A DNA stretch of 64,000 nt from Cellulomonas sp. SG140 (GCF_025770785.1 NZ_JANZLA010000006.1:1-64000); one strand, 5' to 3'. Counted from the first letter of the stretch, positions 8,413 to 22,739 are shown. Program-made: numbers and translations. The notes: generated by a model from the sequence alone, not told the origin.

Positions 8413-9107
8413 CAGAACAGCCGCGAGTCCACGTCGTCGACGCCCCGCAGGGCCGCGTAGTCCAGCACCAGGCAGCCGATGCCGCGGTCGGTGGCGAGCA
8501 CCCGCGCCTGGGGGCGGATCTCCTGTGCCGCGAACACCCCGCGGACGGGGGCGAGCAGCGGGTCGCGGTTGAGCAGCTCGAGGTACCGCGTCAGCTGCTC
8601 GACACCGTCGATGTCGCCGCGACGCTTGATCTCCACGGCGACGGTCCCCCCGGCCGGGTCCCGCGCCAGGATGTCCACCGGTCCGATCGCGGTCGGGTAC
8701 TCGCGCCGCACCAGCTGGTGCCCCGGCCCGAGCAGCGTGATCTGCTCCGCGAGCAGCTGCTGCAGGTGCGCCTCGACGCCGTCCTTCACCAGGCCCGGGT
8801 CCACACCCAGCTCGTGCGCCGAGTCGTGGTGCACCTCGAACAGCTCCACGACCAGGCGGTCGTCGGACTTCGCGTGCTGGACGGTCCACACCTCCTGGAC
8901 GCCGAGCGCGGCGCGCTCGTCGTCGGGCACGGAGACCGTCAGCGTGCACGGCGGGCTCATCCAGTTCAGGGGCTTGTAGGACCCGCCGTCGGCGTGCACC
9001 AGCACCGACCCGTCCGCCTTCACCACCAGCAGGCGGGTCGCCTGCGGCAGGTGCGCGTCGAGCCGTCCGCTGTACGTGGCCGTGCACGAGGCCACCACCA
9101 ACCGCAC
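8412..9107 (-). CDS. nucS: Mismatch endonuclease NucS/EndoMS
   Basis: 231 residues. The start is GTG 9107 with GGAGG five bases upstream; longer upstream starts lack this site and family support. The N-terminal DNA-binding half includes [15 protein letters not shown] and [10 protein letters not shown], characteristic of the family. The C-terminal PD-(D/E)xK nuclease core reads GPVDILA...[24 protein letters not shown]. It ends in DSRLF, similar to the clamp-interacting tail of NucS proteins. NucS makes double-strand cuts at mismatches in actinobacteria lacking MutS/MutL. The position after the ATP synthase operon and DUF2550 gene is conserved in this phylum. Confidence 0.96.
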   Translation of the reverse strand: MRLVVASCTATYSGRLDAHLPQATRLLVVKADGSVLVHADGGSYKPLNWMSPPCTLTVSVPDDERAALGVQEVWTVQHAKSDDRLVVELFEVHHDSAHELGVDPGLVKDGVEAHLQQLLAEQITLLGPGHQLVRREYPTAIGPVDILARDPAGGTVAVEIKRRGDIDGVEQLTRYLELLNRDPLLAPVRGVFAAQEIRPQARVLATDRGIGCLVLDYAALRGVDDVDSRLF

Positions 9108-9124
9108 CAGGACCTCCGGGGCTT

Positions 9125-9565
9125 CTAGATGACCGAGGCGGAGCGCGTCGGCGTCGCCTCGATCCACGACGTCAGCCCGGCGTACGCCTCGGGCGACATC
9201 TGCAGGTACACCTCGATCGGCGACGAGGTCTCGCCGGCCACACGGCAGCGCAGCTCCACGATGCGCGTGTGCCCGTCAGGCGACGGGACCGTCGTCCGGG
9301 AGAGCACCGCGATCCGGGGGCGGCTCCAGACGTGCCGAGCCCTGGGCAGGATCGACGCGAGCCGCCACCAGTACAGGCGGTGCACGCCGTACTGCGCGAT
9401 GCCACGCGCCCACGGCCCCTCCGGCCGGCGCGCGAGGGAGCAGGAGAAGGAGCCGAGCCGGTGCGAGAGCGTCCGTGTCCGGGACAGCCAGAGACCGGAC
9501 ACCAGCACGGCGAGCAGCAGGAGGGCGGCCAGCGCCAGGAGCGTGTCCGCCTCCAGCCCGCCCAT
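9125..9565 (-). CDS. DUF2550 membrane-anchored protein
   Basis: 146 residues from ATG 9565. One N-terminal membrane helix ([19 protein letters not shown]) precedes a basic segment ([15 protein letters not shown]). A cytoplasmic domain with [10 protein letters not shown]...YWWRL and [10 protein letters not shown] follows. This is the DUF2550 layout, found directly after atpC in many actinobacteria. Its function is unknown. It lies 12 bases downstream of atpC and 17 upstream of nucS, so it should be transcribed with both. Confidence 0.92.
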   Translation of the reverse strand: MGGLEADTLLALAALLLLAVLVSGLWLSRTRTLSHRLGSFSCSLARRPEGPWARGIAQYGVHRLYWWRLASILPRARHVWSRPRIAVLSRTTVPSPDGHTRIVELRCRVAGETSSPIEVYLQMSPEAYAGLTSWIEATPTRSASVI

Positions 9566-9577
9566 CCCTGCTCGCCC

Positions 9578-9853
9578 TCAGTTCCCGGCGGTGGTGGGCT
9601 CGGCGTTGTCGACGACGAGCGTCACCTGGTCCGAGTCGACGGACAGGAAGCCCCCGTCGACGTGCCACGCGAGCGCAGCGCCGCCACGCTCCTCGCGCAC
9701 CCGCACCTCACCGGCGCGCAGCAGCGACAGCACGGGCGTGTGACCCGGCAGGATGCCGATCTCGCCGTCCGCCGCCGGCGCGGTGACCTGGTGGGCCTGT
9801 CCGGACCACACCTTGCCCTCCGCGTCGACCAGGTCGACCTCGAGCTGTGCCAC
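9578..9853 (-). CDS. atpC: F1Fo ATP synthase epsilon subunit
   Basis: 91 residues, the short actinobacterial form that has the N-terminal beta-sandwich but almost no C-terminal helical hairpin. Signatures are EVDLVDAEGKVWSG, IGILPGHTPVLSLL and WHVDGGFLSVD. It is part of the F1 central stalk. The missing C-terminal helices imply that classical epsilon inhibition is weak or absent here (inference). It starts 11 bases after the atpD stop. Confidence 0.97.
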   Translation of the reverse strand: MAQLEVDLVDAEGKVWSGQAHQVTAPAADGEIGILPGHTPVLSLLRAGEVRVREERGGAALAWHVDGGFLSVDSDQVTLVVDNAEPTTAGN

Positions 9854-9864
9854 CGTGCCTCCCC

Positions 9865-12278
<2,414 letters not shown>

Positions 12279-12280
12279 CC

Positions 12281-13906
<1,626 letters not shown>

Positions 13907-13984
13907 GGTGTCTGTTCTCCTCGTGGGTCGCGCGCGTCGCGCGCGGGGTGCGTGGGCCCGGGACCGCCGGGCGGGGACGAAGGG

Positions 13985-14796
13985 TCATCCGGCGAGCTGT
14001 CGGCGGGCGTCGGCCAGGCGGGCGAGCACGGTCGAGTCGATCACGTCCGGGCCGGACTGGACGCGCAGGCCGCCGATCACGCGGGGGTCCACCACCACGT
14101 CCAGCTCGACCTGCCGTCCGAGGGCCGTCGCGAGCAGACCGGCGAGCCGGCCGCGCTGGGCGTCCGACAGCGGGGCCGCGACCGTCACGGTCGCGACGCG
14201 GTGGTGACGGCGCTCCGCGATGAGGTCGACGACGTCACCGAGCCAGGCGACGTACCGCCGACCCCGGGGGGCCGCCGCGGCACGGCGGGCGAGCAGCAGC
14301 GTCGTGGCGCTGACGTGCGACCCGAGCACGCGCTCGGCCAGGTCCGCACGAGCCTCGCCCGGCACCGACGGGTCGAACAGCGCCCGCCGCAGGTCCCGCT
14401 GCCCGGACAGGGCACCGATCACCGCGAACAGCTCCTGCTCCACCTGCTCCAGCGTGCCGGCCGACTGCGCCGCCGCCAGCACGGCCGAGGTGCCGAGCCG
14501 CTGCGCGGCGTCGGCCAGGTCGGCGTCAGCCGACCACCGCGAGCGGACCAGGTCCTGCGCGACGGCGACCGTCCGGGCGTCGGCGGCGGCCAGCAGCCGT
14601 GCCACGAGGGCGGCCTTGGCCTCCCCGGCCGCGGACGGGTCCGCCAGCACGCGGCGCAGCGACCCCGACGCGTCCAGCGCGTCGACCAGGGCGTAGAGCT
14701 CCTCGCCCAGCACGGTCGCCTGCTCCCCGGCCGCCTCGAGGACCGGCTCCCACCGGCCCTCGACCGCGTCCAGGGACGCCTGGCTCGTTCCCCGCA

Positions 14797-14797
<1 letters not shown>
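13985..14797 (-). CDS. atpH: F1Fo ATP synthase delta subunit
   Basis: 270 residues, the long actinobacterial delta with an extra N-terminal domain (about 80 residues) before the OSCP-like core. The C-terminal segment (VDPRVIGGLRVQSGPDVIDSTV) is the family signature. ATG 14797 overlaps the atpF stop (TGATG). It links F1 to the peripheral stalk. Confidence 0.97.
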
Positions 14798-15722
<925 letters not shown>

Positions 15723-16523
15723 TCAGTGCTCCGCCTCGACCGACAGGCTGATGTAGACCGCCGTCAGCACGACGAAGATGTACGCCTGCAGCGCCGCGAC
15801 GAAGACCTCGAAGGCCGTCAGCGCGAGGCTGGCCACCAGCGTCAGGGCGCCGAAGGCCTTCAGGGCGGGGGCCGCCTCGACGACGAAGTACTGGGTGGCG
15901 GCGAAGCAGAGCGCGAGCATCAGGTGCCCGGAGACCATGTTCGCCATCAACCGGATCGCCAGCGTCGCGGGCCTGATGACGAGGACCTGCAGCAGCTCGA
16001 TCGGCGTCAGCAGGATGTACATGAACCATGGCACGCCGGGCGGGAACAGGCTCGACTTCACGAAGCCGCCCAAGCCCTGGGCCTTCACCCCCGCCGAGAG
16101 GTACGTCACGTACGCCCAGACCGCCAGCAGCACCGGCAGGCCGATCAGCGACGTGCCGGCGATGTTCAGGCCCGGGATGGCGCCGGTGATGTTGAAGGCG
16201 AGGATGCCGAAGAAGACGGTCGTCAGCATCGCCGCGTAGCGCTTGCCGCGCTCGGTGCCGAGGATCTCGTTCACGACGTTGACCCGGACGAAGTCGAGGA
16301 TCATCTCGACCGCCGCCTGCGTGCGCCCCGGCACGAGCCGGGCGCGGCGGGCGACGACCACCATGAAGGTGACCAGCACCACTGCGGCGACGAGCCGCAC
16401 GAGCATGATGCGGTTGAACTCGAGCCACGTGCCCTGGAACAGCACGGGCGCCGGGAAGAAGTCGGCGATCGAGGGCGGCTCGAAACCGCCGGTCCCGCTC
16501 TGATCGGCGGCGAACGGCAGCAT
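15723..16523 (-). CDS. atpB: F1Fo ATP synthase a subunit
   Basis: 266 residues if started at ATG 16523. Membrane helices include FNRIMLVRLVAAVVLVTFMVVV and the proton-channel helix TLAIRLMANMVSGHLML, which carries the essential Arg. The C-terminal helix is ALQAYIFVVLTAVYISLS. It works with the c-ring in proton translocation. The ATG lacks a nearby Shine-Dalgarno, but an in-frame CTG at 16541 has AGGAG six bases before it, so the true start may be six codons earlier. Confidence 0.96.
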   Translation of the reverse strand: MLPFAADQSGTGGFEPPSIADFFPAPVLFQGTWLEFNRIMLVRLVAAVVLVTFMVVVARRARLVPGRTQAAVEMILDFVRVNVVNEILGTERGKRYAAMLTTVFFGILAFNITGAIPGLNIAGTSLIGLPVLLAVWAYVTYLSAGVKAQGLGGFVKSSLFPPGVPWFMYILLTPIELLQVLVIRPATLAIRLMANMVSGHLMLALCFAATQYFVVEAAPALKAFGALTLVASLALTAFEVFVAALQAYIFVVLTAVYISLSVEAEH

Positions 16524-16632
16524 GGTCGCGAGGCTGGTCAGAGCAAGCTCCTGGTGGTCGTGAGGTCGAACGGGCGCCTTCCGCAGCGGTGCGGGCAGGC
16601 CATCGGCACCCCGGCCGTCATGGATGTTGGCA

Positions 16633-16638
16633 AGCCTA
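16633..16638 (-). promoter_or_regulatory. Possible internal promoter of the atp operon (-10 TAGGCT)
   Basis: TAGGCT on the minus strand lies in the 150-base gap between the AtpI-like gene and atpB, giving a leader of roughly 100 bases. The same hexamer precedes argS and the hydrolase at 5517. The -35 is weak. Confidence 0.4.
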
Positions 16639-16677
16639 ACCCATGGTCGAAGGTCCGTTGCGCACGGTTGAGGGGGG

Positions 16678-17157
16678 TCACCGACGGCCCCCGTCACCCG
16701 GTTCGACGTACGGTACCCGCCCCGTCGAGACGGCTCGGTAGTCGAGCAGTGCGGAGCCGATGGCGCCGAGCGCCAGCACGCCCGCGAGCACCGGTGCCGA
16801 GTAGAAGTCGAGACCGCGGAGCAGCGCCAGCGCGACGATGACGACGAGCACCTTGGCCAGCCACGTGCCCATCACCACACCGGCCATCACCTGCGGCGCC
16901 GAGTGCGTGGTGCGCAGCATCGCGACGACCGTGGTGCCGGAGAACACGGCAGCGAGACCCACGCCGATCAGCGCGCCCCAGACGCCCGGCAGGCCGGAGA
17001 CGAGGGCGCCGACCAGCACACCGAGCACGGTGAGCGCGACGAGGAGCAGCACGGTGTCGCGCAGCGCGCGGCGGAAGACCGCGTCCGCTGCCGTCGGCTC
17101 CGCGGTCGGGGCCGACGGGCCGGGGTCCGGCAGCGCGCCGTCGTCAGGTGCGGTCAT
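16678..17157 (-). CDS. AtpI-like membrane protein
   Basis: 159 residues. The N-terminus (about 25) is acidic and Pro-rich. Four membrane helices follow (TVLLLVALTVLGVLVGALVSG, WGALIGVGLAAVFSG, MAGVVMGTWLAKVLVVIVAL, APVLAGVLALGAIGSALL). The position immediately before atpB and the four-helix size match AtpI, a non-essential c-ring assembly or cation-handling factor. Sequence similarity alone is weak. ATG 17157 overlaps the wecA stop (TGATG). Confidence 0.85.
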   Translation of the reverse strand: MTAPDDGALPDPGPSAPTAEPTAADAVFRRALRDTVLLLVALTVLGVLVGALVSGLPGVWGALIGVGLAAVFSGTTVVAMLRTTHSAPQVMAGVVMGTWLAKVLVVIVALALLRGLDFYSAPVLAGVLALGAIGSALLDYRAVSTGRVPYVEPGDGGRR

Positions 17158-18266
17158 CAGGGTGCCTCCGGGTGGGGGGTCGACCGGCCGCGCAGCGGGC
17201 CGAGGGTGAGGGCGACGGCGGCGAGCACGGCGATGCCGACGCCGATCAGGACGGTCGTCGTCGACCAGCGCACCAGGGCGGCGGCGCCGAACGCGAAGAC
17301 ACCGGTCCAGAGGTACATGATCGCGACCGCGCGGCGGTGCGAGTGCCCGAGCGCGAGCAGCCGGTGGTGCAGGTGGCGGCGGTCCGGGTGGAACGGCGAC
17401 TTGCCCGCGCCCACCCGGCGGACCACGGCGAGCGCCATGTCCAGCAGCGGGAGCACGAGCACCGCGAGCGGCAGCAGCATCGGCAGGTAGGCCGGGAAGG
17501 ACGCGCGCTGCGAGACGGACTGCGGGTCGATCTGCCCCGTGACGATGATCGCGGCGGCCGCCATGACGAAGCCGAGCAGCATCGAGCCGGAGTCGCCCAT
17601 GAAGATCCGTGCCGGGTACAGGTTGTGCGGGAGGAAGCCGGCGCACATGCCGACCAGGACGGCCAGCACGAGCGTCGCCAGGCTCGCGTAGTCGCCGGGG
17701 TTGGAGCCCATCGTCAGCAGGTAGCTGTACAGCAGGAACGCGCTGCCGCCGATCGCGAGGACGCCCGCGGCCAGCCCGTCGAGGCCGTCGACGAAGTTGA
17801 CCGCATTCATCGCGACGACCACCGAGAGCACCGTGACGAAGATGGAGATGCGGGTGGACCACGCCGTGACCCCGAACAGCGGCATCTGGTAGAGCAGCAC
17901 GCCCTGCCACGCCATGAAGCCGGCCGCCAGCACCTGGCCCATCAGCTTGGTCAGCCAGTCGAGGTCCCACACGTCGTCGGCCGCCCCGAGCAGCACCACG
18001 ACCGTCGCACCGCCGACGATGCCGATCAGCGGGCGGGGGTTGGCGTACACCGAGCCGAGGAAGGGCAGGCGGCTGGCGACCAGCACCGCGACGAGCAGCC
18101 CGAGGTACATCGCCGTCCCCCCCAGCCGGGGCGTGGGGACGGCGTGCACGTCCCGGTCGCGCACCGCGGTGATCGCGTGCCAGCGCAGCGCCAGCCACCG
18201 GGACAGCGGCGTCATCAGGTACGTCACTGCCGCCGTCAGCACGAGGACGAGCAGGTAGACCCTCAC
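17157..18266 (-). CDS. wecA: Undecaprenyl-phosphate sugar-1-phosphate transferase (WecA/MraY family)
   Basis: 369 residues, about ten membrane helices. The family motifs are LLGAADDVWDLDW, NAVNFVDGLDGLAAG, FMGDSGSMLLGF and the C-terminal HPDRRHLHHRLLALGHSH, which carries the substrate-binding His residues. It transfers a sugar-1-phosphate (usually GlcNAc-1-P) from a UDP-sugar to decaprenyl/undecaprenyl phosphate, starting wall polymer or arabinogalactan-linker synthesis. GTG 18266 overlaps the tsaC stop. Location before the atp operon is conserved in actinobacteria. Confidence 0.95.
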   Translation of the reverse strand: MRVYLLVLVLTAAVTYLMTPLSRWLALRWHAITAVRDRDVHAVPTPRLGGTAMYLGLLVAVLVASRLPFLGSVYANPRPLIGIVGGATVVVLLGAADDVWDLDWLTKLMGQVLAAGFMAWQGVLLYQMPLFGVTAWSTRISIFVTVLSVVVAMNAVNFVDGLDGLAAGVLAIGGSAFLLYSYLLTMGSNPGDYASLATLVLAVLVGMCAGFLPHNLYPARIFMGDSGSMLLGFVMAAAAIIVTGQIDPQSVSQRASFPAYLPMLLPLAVLVLPLLDMALAVVRRVGAGKSPFHPDRRHLHHRLLALGHSHRRAVAIMYLWTGVFAFGAAALVRWSTTTVLIGVGIAVLAAVALTLGPLRGRSTPHPEAP

Positions 18267-18931
18267 CGGGCGGGGTCCTCCCGCGCGGGCTCGTCGACGT
18301 CCGCCACCTCACGCAGCTGCTCGAGGCTGATCGAGCCGAGCCGGACGACCCGCAGGCGGTCCCCCGTCGCGTCCACGATGGTGGAGGGCACGGGGCCCGG
18401 TGTGGGGCCGCCGTCCAGGAACACCGGCACGGAGTCCCCGAGCTGCTCGGCGGCCTCCTGCGCGGTCACCGCCGACGGCTGCCCGGTCAGGTTGGCGCTC
18501 GAGACGGCGAGTGGGCCGGTGCGCCGCAGCAGCGCGAGCGCCAGCGGGTGGTCCGGCACGCGCAGGGCGACGGTCCCGTGGGTCTCCCCCAGGTCCCAGG
18601 CGAGCGACGGCTGCGCGTGCACGATGACCGTCAGCGCGCCGGGCCAGAAGGCCTCCGCCAGTGCCCGGGCCGCCTCCGGCACGTCCCGGGCGAGACCGTC
18701 CAGCGTGCGCACGTCCGGCATGAGGACCGGCGGCGGCATCTGCCGGCCCCTGCCCTTGGCGTCCAGCAGAGCCTGCACGGCGGCCGGTGTGAACGCGTCC
18801 GCCCCCACGCCGTACACCGTGTCCGTCGGCAGCACCACGAGACCACCGCGCGCCAGCGCGTTGACCGCCTCGTCGAGTGCCGGGCCCCACGCCGTGGGGT
18901 CTGTCGCGTCCAGGATCTGCTCGCCGGTCAC
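18263..18931 (-). CDS. tsaC: Threonylcarbamoyl-AMP synthase (TsaC/Sua5)
   Basis: 222 residues from GTG 18931, which overlaps the prmC stop. The YrdC-fold signatures are GLVVLPTDTVYGVGADA, the KGRGRQMPPPVLM segment, VALRVPDHPLA and SSANLTGQPS. It makes threonylcarbamoyl-AMP from threonine, bicarbonate and ATP for t6A37 modification of ANN-decoding tRNAs. The family's usual KGR..P loop is present, with MPPPV replacing the common KPL. It has only the short TsaC form and no Sua5 C-terminal domain. Confidence 0.95.
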   Translation of the reverse strand: MTGEQILDATDPTAWGPALDEAVNALARGGLVVLPTDTVYGVGADAFTPAAVQALLDAKGRGRQMPPPVLMPDVRTLDGLARDVPEAARALAEAFWPGALTVIVHAQPSLAWDLGETHGTVALRVPDHPLALALLRRTGPLAVSSANLTGQPSAVTAQEAAEQLGDSVPVFLDGGPTPGPVPSTIVDATGDRLRVVRLGSISLEQLREVADVDEPAREDPAR

Positions 18932-19911
18932 GGCCGCGAGTCTCCCACGTCGGGCCGGCGCCGCTCGTCGGGATCCGCCACGCCGGGCGGCCCGGGCCGG
19001 CCGGTGCGGCGCGCGACGAGCATCCGCGGCCGGCCGGTCAGGTCGTCCTGCGTCCGTACGTCCTGGTACCACCCCGTCGCCGTCGCCGCGTCCCGAGCGG
19101 CCTCCGCCTGGACCTCGGCGTGCTCCATCACCAGCAGACCACCGGGGACCAGCAGGCGGCCGCCCGCGCGCAGCACGGCGCGCGGCACGTCCAGGCCGTC
19201 CGCACCGCCGCCGTACAGGGCCAGGTCGGGGTCGTGGTCGCGCACCTCCGGGTCCACCGGCTCGGCGTCCGGCGGGATGTACGGCGGGTTGGCCACCAGC
19301 ACGTGCACGCGGCCGGCCAGCCCGGACAGCAGCGCGGGGTCCGCCACGTCGCCGTGCAGAGCGACCAGGTGCTCGGCGCGGGCTGCGGCGCCGTTGCGGG
19401 TGGTCAGTGCAACGGCCTGCTCGGAGAGGTCCACGCCGGTCACGCGGGCGGTCGGCACCTCGGTGGCCACCGCGACGGCGATCGCGCCCGATCCGCAGCA
19501 CAGGTCGACGACGACCGGCTCCGTCCCGCCGGCCGCCACCCGGGCGGCCTCCTCGACCGCGACGCCGGCGACCACCTCCGTCTCCGGGCGCGGCACGAAC
19601 ACCCCGGGCTCCACCGCGAGCGTCAGGTACCGGAAGCCGGTGCTGCCGACCAGGTGCTGCAGCGGCTCGCGCCGCCTGCGACGCTCCACCAATTCGGCGA
19701 ACCGCGACGCGAAGTCGGCCGGCAGCTCGGGCGGCAGGACGAGGTCGACGCGGTCCCGGCCGAGCACGTGCGCCGCGAGCGCGAGCGCGTCGTGCCGTGG
19801 GGAGGCGACCCCCGCCTCGAGCAGCAGCTGCGTCGCGGCGTCGACGAAGGGACGCAGCCCGGCGGCGCGGCCGGCGTCGGCTGCCCCGGCCGGACCGCCC
19901 TCGCGCGTCAC
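18928..19911 (-). CDS. prmC: Release-factor glutamine methyltransferase PrmC
   Basis: 327 residues from GTG 19911, overlapping the prfA stop by four bases. An N-terminal helical domain ([21 protein letters not shown]) is followed by the SAM-binding core [14 protein letters not shown]. The catalytic NPPY motif lies in [11 protein letters not shown]. It methylates the Gln of the GGQ loop of RF1/RF2. It is encoded directly after its substrate RF1. The last about 30 residues are a Pro/Arg/Asp-rich extension. Confidence 0.97.
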   Translation of the reverse strand: MTREGGPAGAADAGRAAGLRPFVDAATQLLLEAGVASPRHDALALAAHVLGRDRVDLVLPPELPADFASRFAELVERRRRREPLQHLVGSTGFRYLTLAVEPGVFVPRPETEVVAGVAVEEAARVAAGGTEPVVVDLCCGSGAIAVAVATEVPTARVTGVDLSEQAVALTTRNGAAARAEHLVALHGDVADPALLSGLAGRVHVLVANPPYIPPDAEPVDPEVRDHDPDLALYGGGADGLDVPRAVLRAGGRLLVPGGLLVMEHAEVQAEAARDAATATGWYQDVRTQDDLTGRPRMLVARRTGRPGPPGVADPDERRRPDVGDSRP

Positions 19912-21008
19912 GAGGTGGCGGCCGCGAGCCGGGCCGCCTCGTCCGCGTCGATCGCCGACTGCACGACGGGCCCCAGGTCGCCGTCGAGCACGGCGTCGAG
20001 GTTGTACGCCTTGTAGCCCGTGCGGTGGTCGGCGATCCGGTTCTCGGGGAAGTTGTAGGTGCGGATGCGTTCCGACCGGTCGACCGTCCGGACCTGGGAC
20101 CGCCGCGCCTCCTGCGCGGCCGCCGCGACCTCCTCCTGACGGGCCGCCAGCAGGCGTGCGCGCAGCACGCGCATCCCCTGCTCGCGGTTCTGCAGCTGCG
20201 ACTTCTCGTTCTGCATCGAGACGACGATGCCCGTGGGTAGGTGCGTGATCCGCACCGCCGAGTCGGTCGTGTTCACCGACTGGCCGCCCGGACCGGAGGA
20301 CCGGAACACGTCGATGCGGAGGTCGCCGGGGTCGATGTCGACCTCGGACTCGTCGTCGGCCTCCGGCAGCACCAGCACGCCCACCGCCGACGTGTGGATG
20401 CGGCCCTGCGACTCGGTCACCGGCACCCGCTGCACGCGGTGCACGCCGCCCTCGTACTTCAGGTGCGCCCAGACGCCGTCCTCCGGTGCGACGGTGCCGC
20501 GCGCCTTCACGGCGAGGTGCACGTCCTTGTACCCGCCGAGGCCGGACTCGGTCGCGTCGAGCACCTGCGTCGCCCACCCCTGCCGCTCCGCGTACCGGGA
20601 GTACATCCGCAGCAGGTCGGCGGCGAACAGCGCCGACTCCTCGCCGCCCTCCCCCGCCTTGATCTCCAGGATGACGTCGCGTGCGTCGTCGGGATCGCGG
20701 GGCACGAGCACCCGCCGGAGACGCTCGGCGGCCTCCTCCGCGGCGGCCTGCAGCGCCGGCAGCTCCGCCGCGAGCTCCGCCGCCTCGCCACCCTCGGCGA
20801 GCTCCACCAGCTCAGCGGCCGCCCGCGCGTCGTCGTCGGCCGCCCGCCACGCCCGGTAGGCGCCGACCACGCGGCCCAGCTCGGCGTACCGGCGACCGAG
20901 CCTCCGCGCCTCCGCCGGGTCGCCGTGCACCGCCGGATCGGCCAGCCGGGCCTCGATGGCCGCGTGCTCGTCGAGCACCGGCTGCAGGGCGTCGAACGAC
21001 GCGCTCAT
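19908..21008 (-). CDS. prfA: Peptide chain release factor 1
   Basis: 366 residues. The codon-recognition tripeptide is PVT ([13 protein letters not shown]), which marks RF1 (UAA/UAG) rather than RF2. The catalytic GGQ is in [18 protein letters not shown] 21008 is preceded by GGGAGGTC. It is the first gene of the overlap chain prfA-prmC-tsaC-wecA-atpI. Confidence 0.99.
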   Translation of the reverse strand: MSASFDALQPVLDEHAAIEARLADPAVHGDPAEARRLGRRYAELGRVVGAYRAWRAADDDARAAAELVELAEGGEAAELAAELPALQAAAEEAAERLRRVLVPRDPDDARDVILEIKAGEGGEESALFAADLLRMYSRYAERQGWATQVLDATESGLGGYKDVHLAVKARGTVAPEDGVWAHLKYEGGVHRVQRVPVTESQGRIHTSAVGVLVLPEADDESEVDIDPGDLRIDVFRSSGPGGQSVNTTDSAVRITHLPTGIVVSMQNEKSQLQNREQGMRVLRARLLAARQEEVAAAAQEARRSQVRTVDRSERIRTYNFPENRIADHRTGYKAYNLDAVLDGDLGPVVQSAIDADEAARLAAATS

Positions 21009-21035
21009 GCGTGACCTCCCGGTCGACCGTTCACG

Positions 21036-21058
21036 CGGGGTCGCGGCGCACGACCCCG
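21036..21058 (-). other. Hairpin in the prfA leader
   Basis: CGGGGTCG (21036-21043) pairs perfectly with CGACCCCG (21051-21058) with a seven-base loop. It lies 28 bases before the prfA ATG and just after the rpmE terminator. It may be a second terminator hairpin or a leader structure. Confidence 0.4.
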
Positions 21059-21066
21059 GACAGCAC

Positions 21067-21134
21067 GACAGCGCCGGCGCCCGGGGCGGACGGCCCCGGG
21101 AGGGGCGGGTCCGCGCCGAGGCGCCGGCGCTGTC
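21067..21134 (-). terminator. rpmE terminator
   Basis: A perfect 15-bp inverted repeat (GACAGCGCCGGCGCC at 21067-21081 and its complement at 21120-21134) encloses a GC-rich insert that can itself fold (CCCGGGG...CCCCGGG). It begins seven bases past the rpmE stop. There is no U-tract, as is usual in high-GC actinobacteria. Confidence 0.75.
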
Positions 21135-21140
21135 GAGGTG

Positions 21141-21353
21141 CTAGCCCTGCTTCTTGCCGTAGCGGGCCTCGAACCGGGCCACGCGGCCACCGGTGTCGAG
21201 GATCTTCTGCTTGCCCGTGTAGAACGGGTGGCAGGCGCTGCAGACGTCGGCGTGGATCTCACCCTTGGTCACGGTGGACCGGGTGACGAAGGTGTTGCCG
21301 CACGTGCACGTCACCGTGGTGGGCACGTACTGCGGGTGGATACCAGACTTCAC
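21141..21353 (-). CDS. rpmE: 50S ribosomal protein L31, zinc-binding type
   Basis: 70 residues from GTG 21353 with AGGAG upstream. The zinc ligands are present (CTCGNTF and [10 protein letters not shown]), so this is the Cys-containing L31 rather than the zinc-free paralogue made under zinc limitation. Ends with ARYGKKQG. It has its own terminator and is divergent from the glycosyltransferase gene. Confidence 0.98.
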   Translation of the reverse strand: MKSGIHPQYVPTTVTCTCGNTFVTRSTVTKGEIHADVCSACHPFYTGKQKILDTGGRVARFEARYGKKQG

Positions 21354-21512
21354 GGGGATCTCCTGTTCGGGGACGTCTCCGGGTCCGGACGCAGGTGCTG
21401 CGCCGGTGAACCGGCAGACCGACAGACAATGATGCCAGAACCACGGACCGGCCCGAAATCATCCCGCCGGACCGGCCGTCGGCCACCGGCGACCCCGCCT
21501 CCGTGCCCCACC

Positions 21513-21518
21513 TATCCT
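21513..21518 (+). promoter_or_regulatory. -10 hexamer TATCCT, leaderless-type
   Basis: TATCCT ends six bases before ATG 21525. GCGACC at 21489 is a weak -35 at an 18-base spacing. No Shine-Dalgarno fits between them. Confidence 0.5.
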
Positions 21519-21524
21519 GGGCGG

Positions 21525-22694
21525 ATGTCCGCCTCGCCCCCGTCCGACGAGGTGCGGCCGCTGACCATCGGCCTGCTGCTGGACGACGGGCTCGACCGTC
21601 CGGACGGTGTGCAGCAGTACGTGCTGGCGCTCGCCCGGCACCTGACGGCCCGGGGGCACACCGTCCACCTGGTCGCCTCGACCACCCGCCGCACGGACCT
21701 GGAGAACCTCCACGTGCTGGGCCGTCACCTCGGCGTGCGCGTCAACGGCAACGTGGTGCGGACGCCGCTGCCGGCCTCGGCCGCCTCGGTGCGCCGACTG
21801 CTCGCGCAGGTGCCGTTCGACGTGCTGCACGTGCAGCTGCCGCACTCCCCCCTGCTCACCGGGCGGGTGGTGCGGCGGGCCGCTGCCGACGTCGCCGTGG
21901 TCGGGACCTTCCTGATCCTGCCGGACTCCCGCCGCGTGGCCCTGGCCACGCGGGCGCTCGGGCTGGCGGAGCGGCGCACGCTGCGGCGGTTCCACGAGGT
22001 GATCGCCCTGTCCGAGCCGGCCGGCCAGTTCGCGCACCGGGCCTTCGGCGTGACGTCGACCGCGATCGGCATGCCGCTGGACCTGTCGGCCTTCCCGGCG
22101 GGACCCGTGCAGCCCACCGCCGGCCGGACCACCCAGATCGTCTTCCTCGGGCGGCTCGTGGAGCGCAAGGGGCCCCGGGAGCTGGTCGCGGCGCTGGCGC
22201 TGATGGAGCGCGAGCGGATGACGAGCCGGCCGTGGACCCTCACCCTGGCCGGCGGGGGGCCGCTGGTCGACGAGCTGCACCGTGCGGTGCGGACCGGTGG
22301 CCTGACGGAGAAGGTGCGCATGCCGGGGTTCGTGGCGGAGGAGGAGAAGGCGCAGCTGCTCGCCGGTGCCGGGCTCGTCGTCCTGCCCTCGACGGGCGGC
22401 GAGAGCTTTGGCATCTCGGTGGTCGAGGCGCTGGCCTGCGCCGGCGGTCCGGTGCTCGCCGGCGACAACGCCGGGTACCGCACCACGATGGCGGGCGTCG
22501 AGGAGCAGCTGGTGGACGCGCGGGACGTCCGTGCGCTCGCCCGCGCCCTGGCACGCTGGGTCGACGCGGACGACGAGGAGCGCGCCGCCGCGGTCCGGCG
22601 TCAGCGCGCGGCCGTGCACCGGTTCGACGCCGACCTGGTCATGGACCAGGTCGAGGCGGTGTACCGCCGGGCGGTGCGGGCGGCCGGTCGCTGA
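21525..22694 (+). CDS. GT4-family glycosyltransferase (PimA/PimB-like)
   Basis: 389 residues with a GT-B fold. The N-domain has GLLLDDGLDRPDGVQQYVLALARHL and the C-domain IVFLGRLVERKGPRELV. The catalytic E-x7-E lies in STGGESFGISVVEALACG-like sequence (ESFGISVVEA). No signal peptide or membrane helix is seen, so it is probably peripheral at the inner membrane face. The closest recognisable group is actinobacterial phosphatidylinositol mannosyltransferases or related lipid glycosyltransferases. The acceptor is not determinable. It converges on rho across a shared terminator. Confidence 0.9.
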   Translation: MSASPPSDEVRPLTIGLLLDDGLDRPDGVQQYVLALARHLTARGHTVHLVASTTRRTDLENLHVLGRHLGVRVNGNVVRTPLPASAASVRRLLAQVPFDVLHVQLPHSPLLTGRVVRRAAADVAVVGTFLILPDSRRVALATRALGLAERRTLRRFHEVIALSEPAGQFAHRAFGVTSTAIGMPLDLSAFPAGPVQPTAGRTTQIVFLGRLVERKGPRELVAALALMERERMTSRPWTLTLAGGGPLVDELHRAVRTGGLTEKVRMPGFVAEEEKAQLLAGAGLVVLPSTGGESFGISVVEALACAGGPVLAGDNAGYRTTMAGVEEQLVDARDVRALARALARWVDADDEERAAAVRRQRAAVHRFDADLVMDQVEAVYRRAVRAAGR

Positions 22695-22702
22695 CGCGGG
22701 GG

Positions 22703-22732
22703 CCGCCCGCACCGGCGGTCCGGTGCGGGCGG
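22703..22732. terminator. Bidirectional terminator between glycosyltransferase and rho
   Basis: A perfect 13-bp stem, CCGCCCGCACCGG / CCGGTGCGGGCGG, with a CGGT loop lies in the 45-base convergent gap. Confidence 0.8.
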
Positions 22733-22739
22733 GACGGCC

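Noticed and set aside
13907-13984. Regulatory element or terminator between atpH and atpA
   Set aside because: Only short CGCGCG self-complementary runs; no stable long stem, and operon continuity argues against termination.
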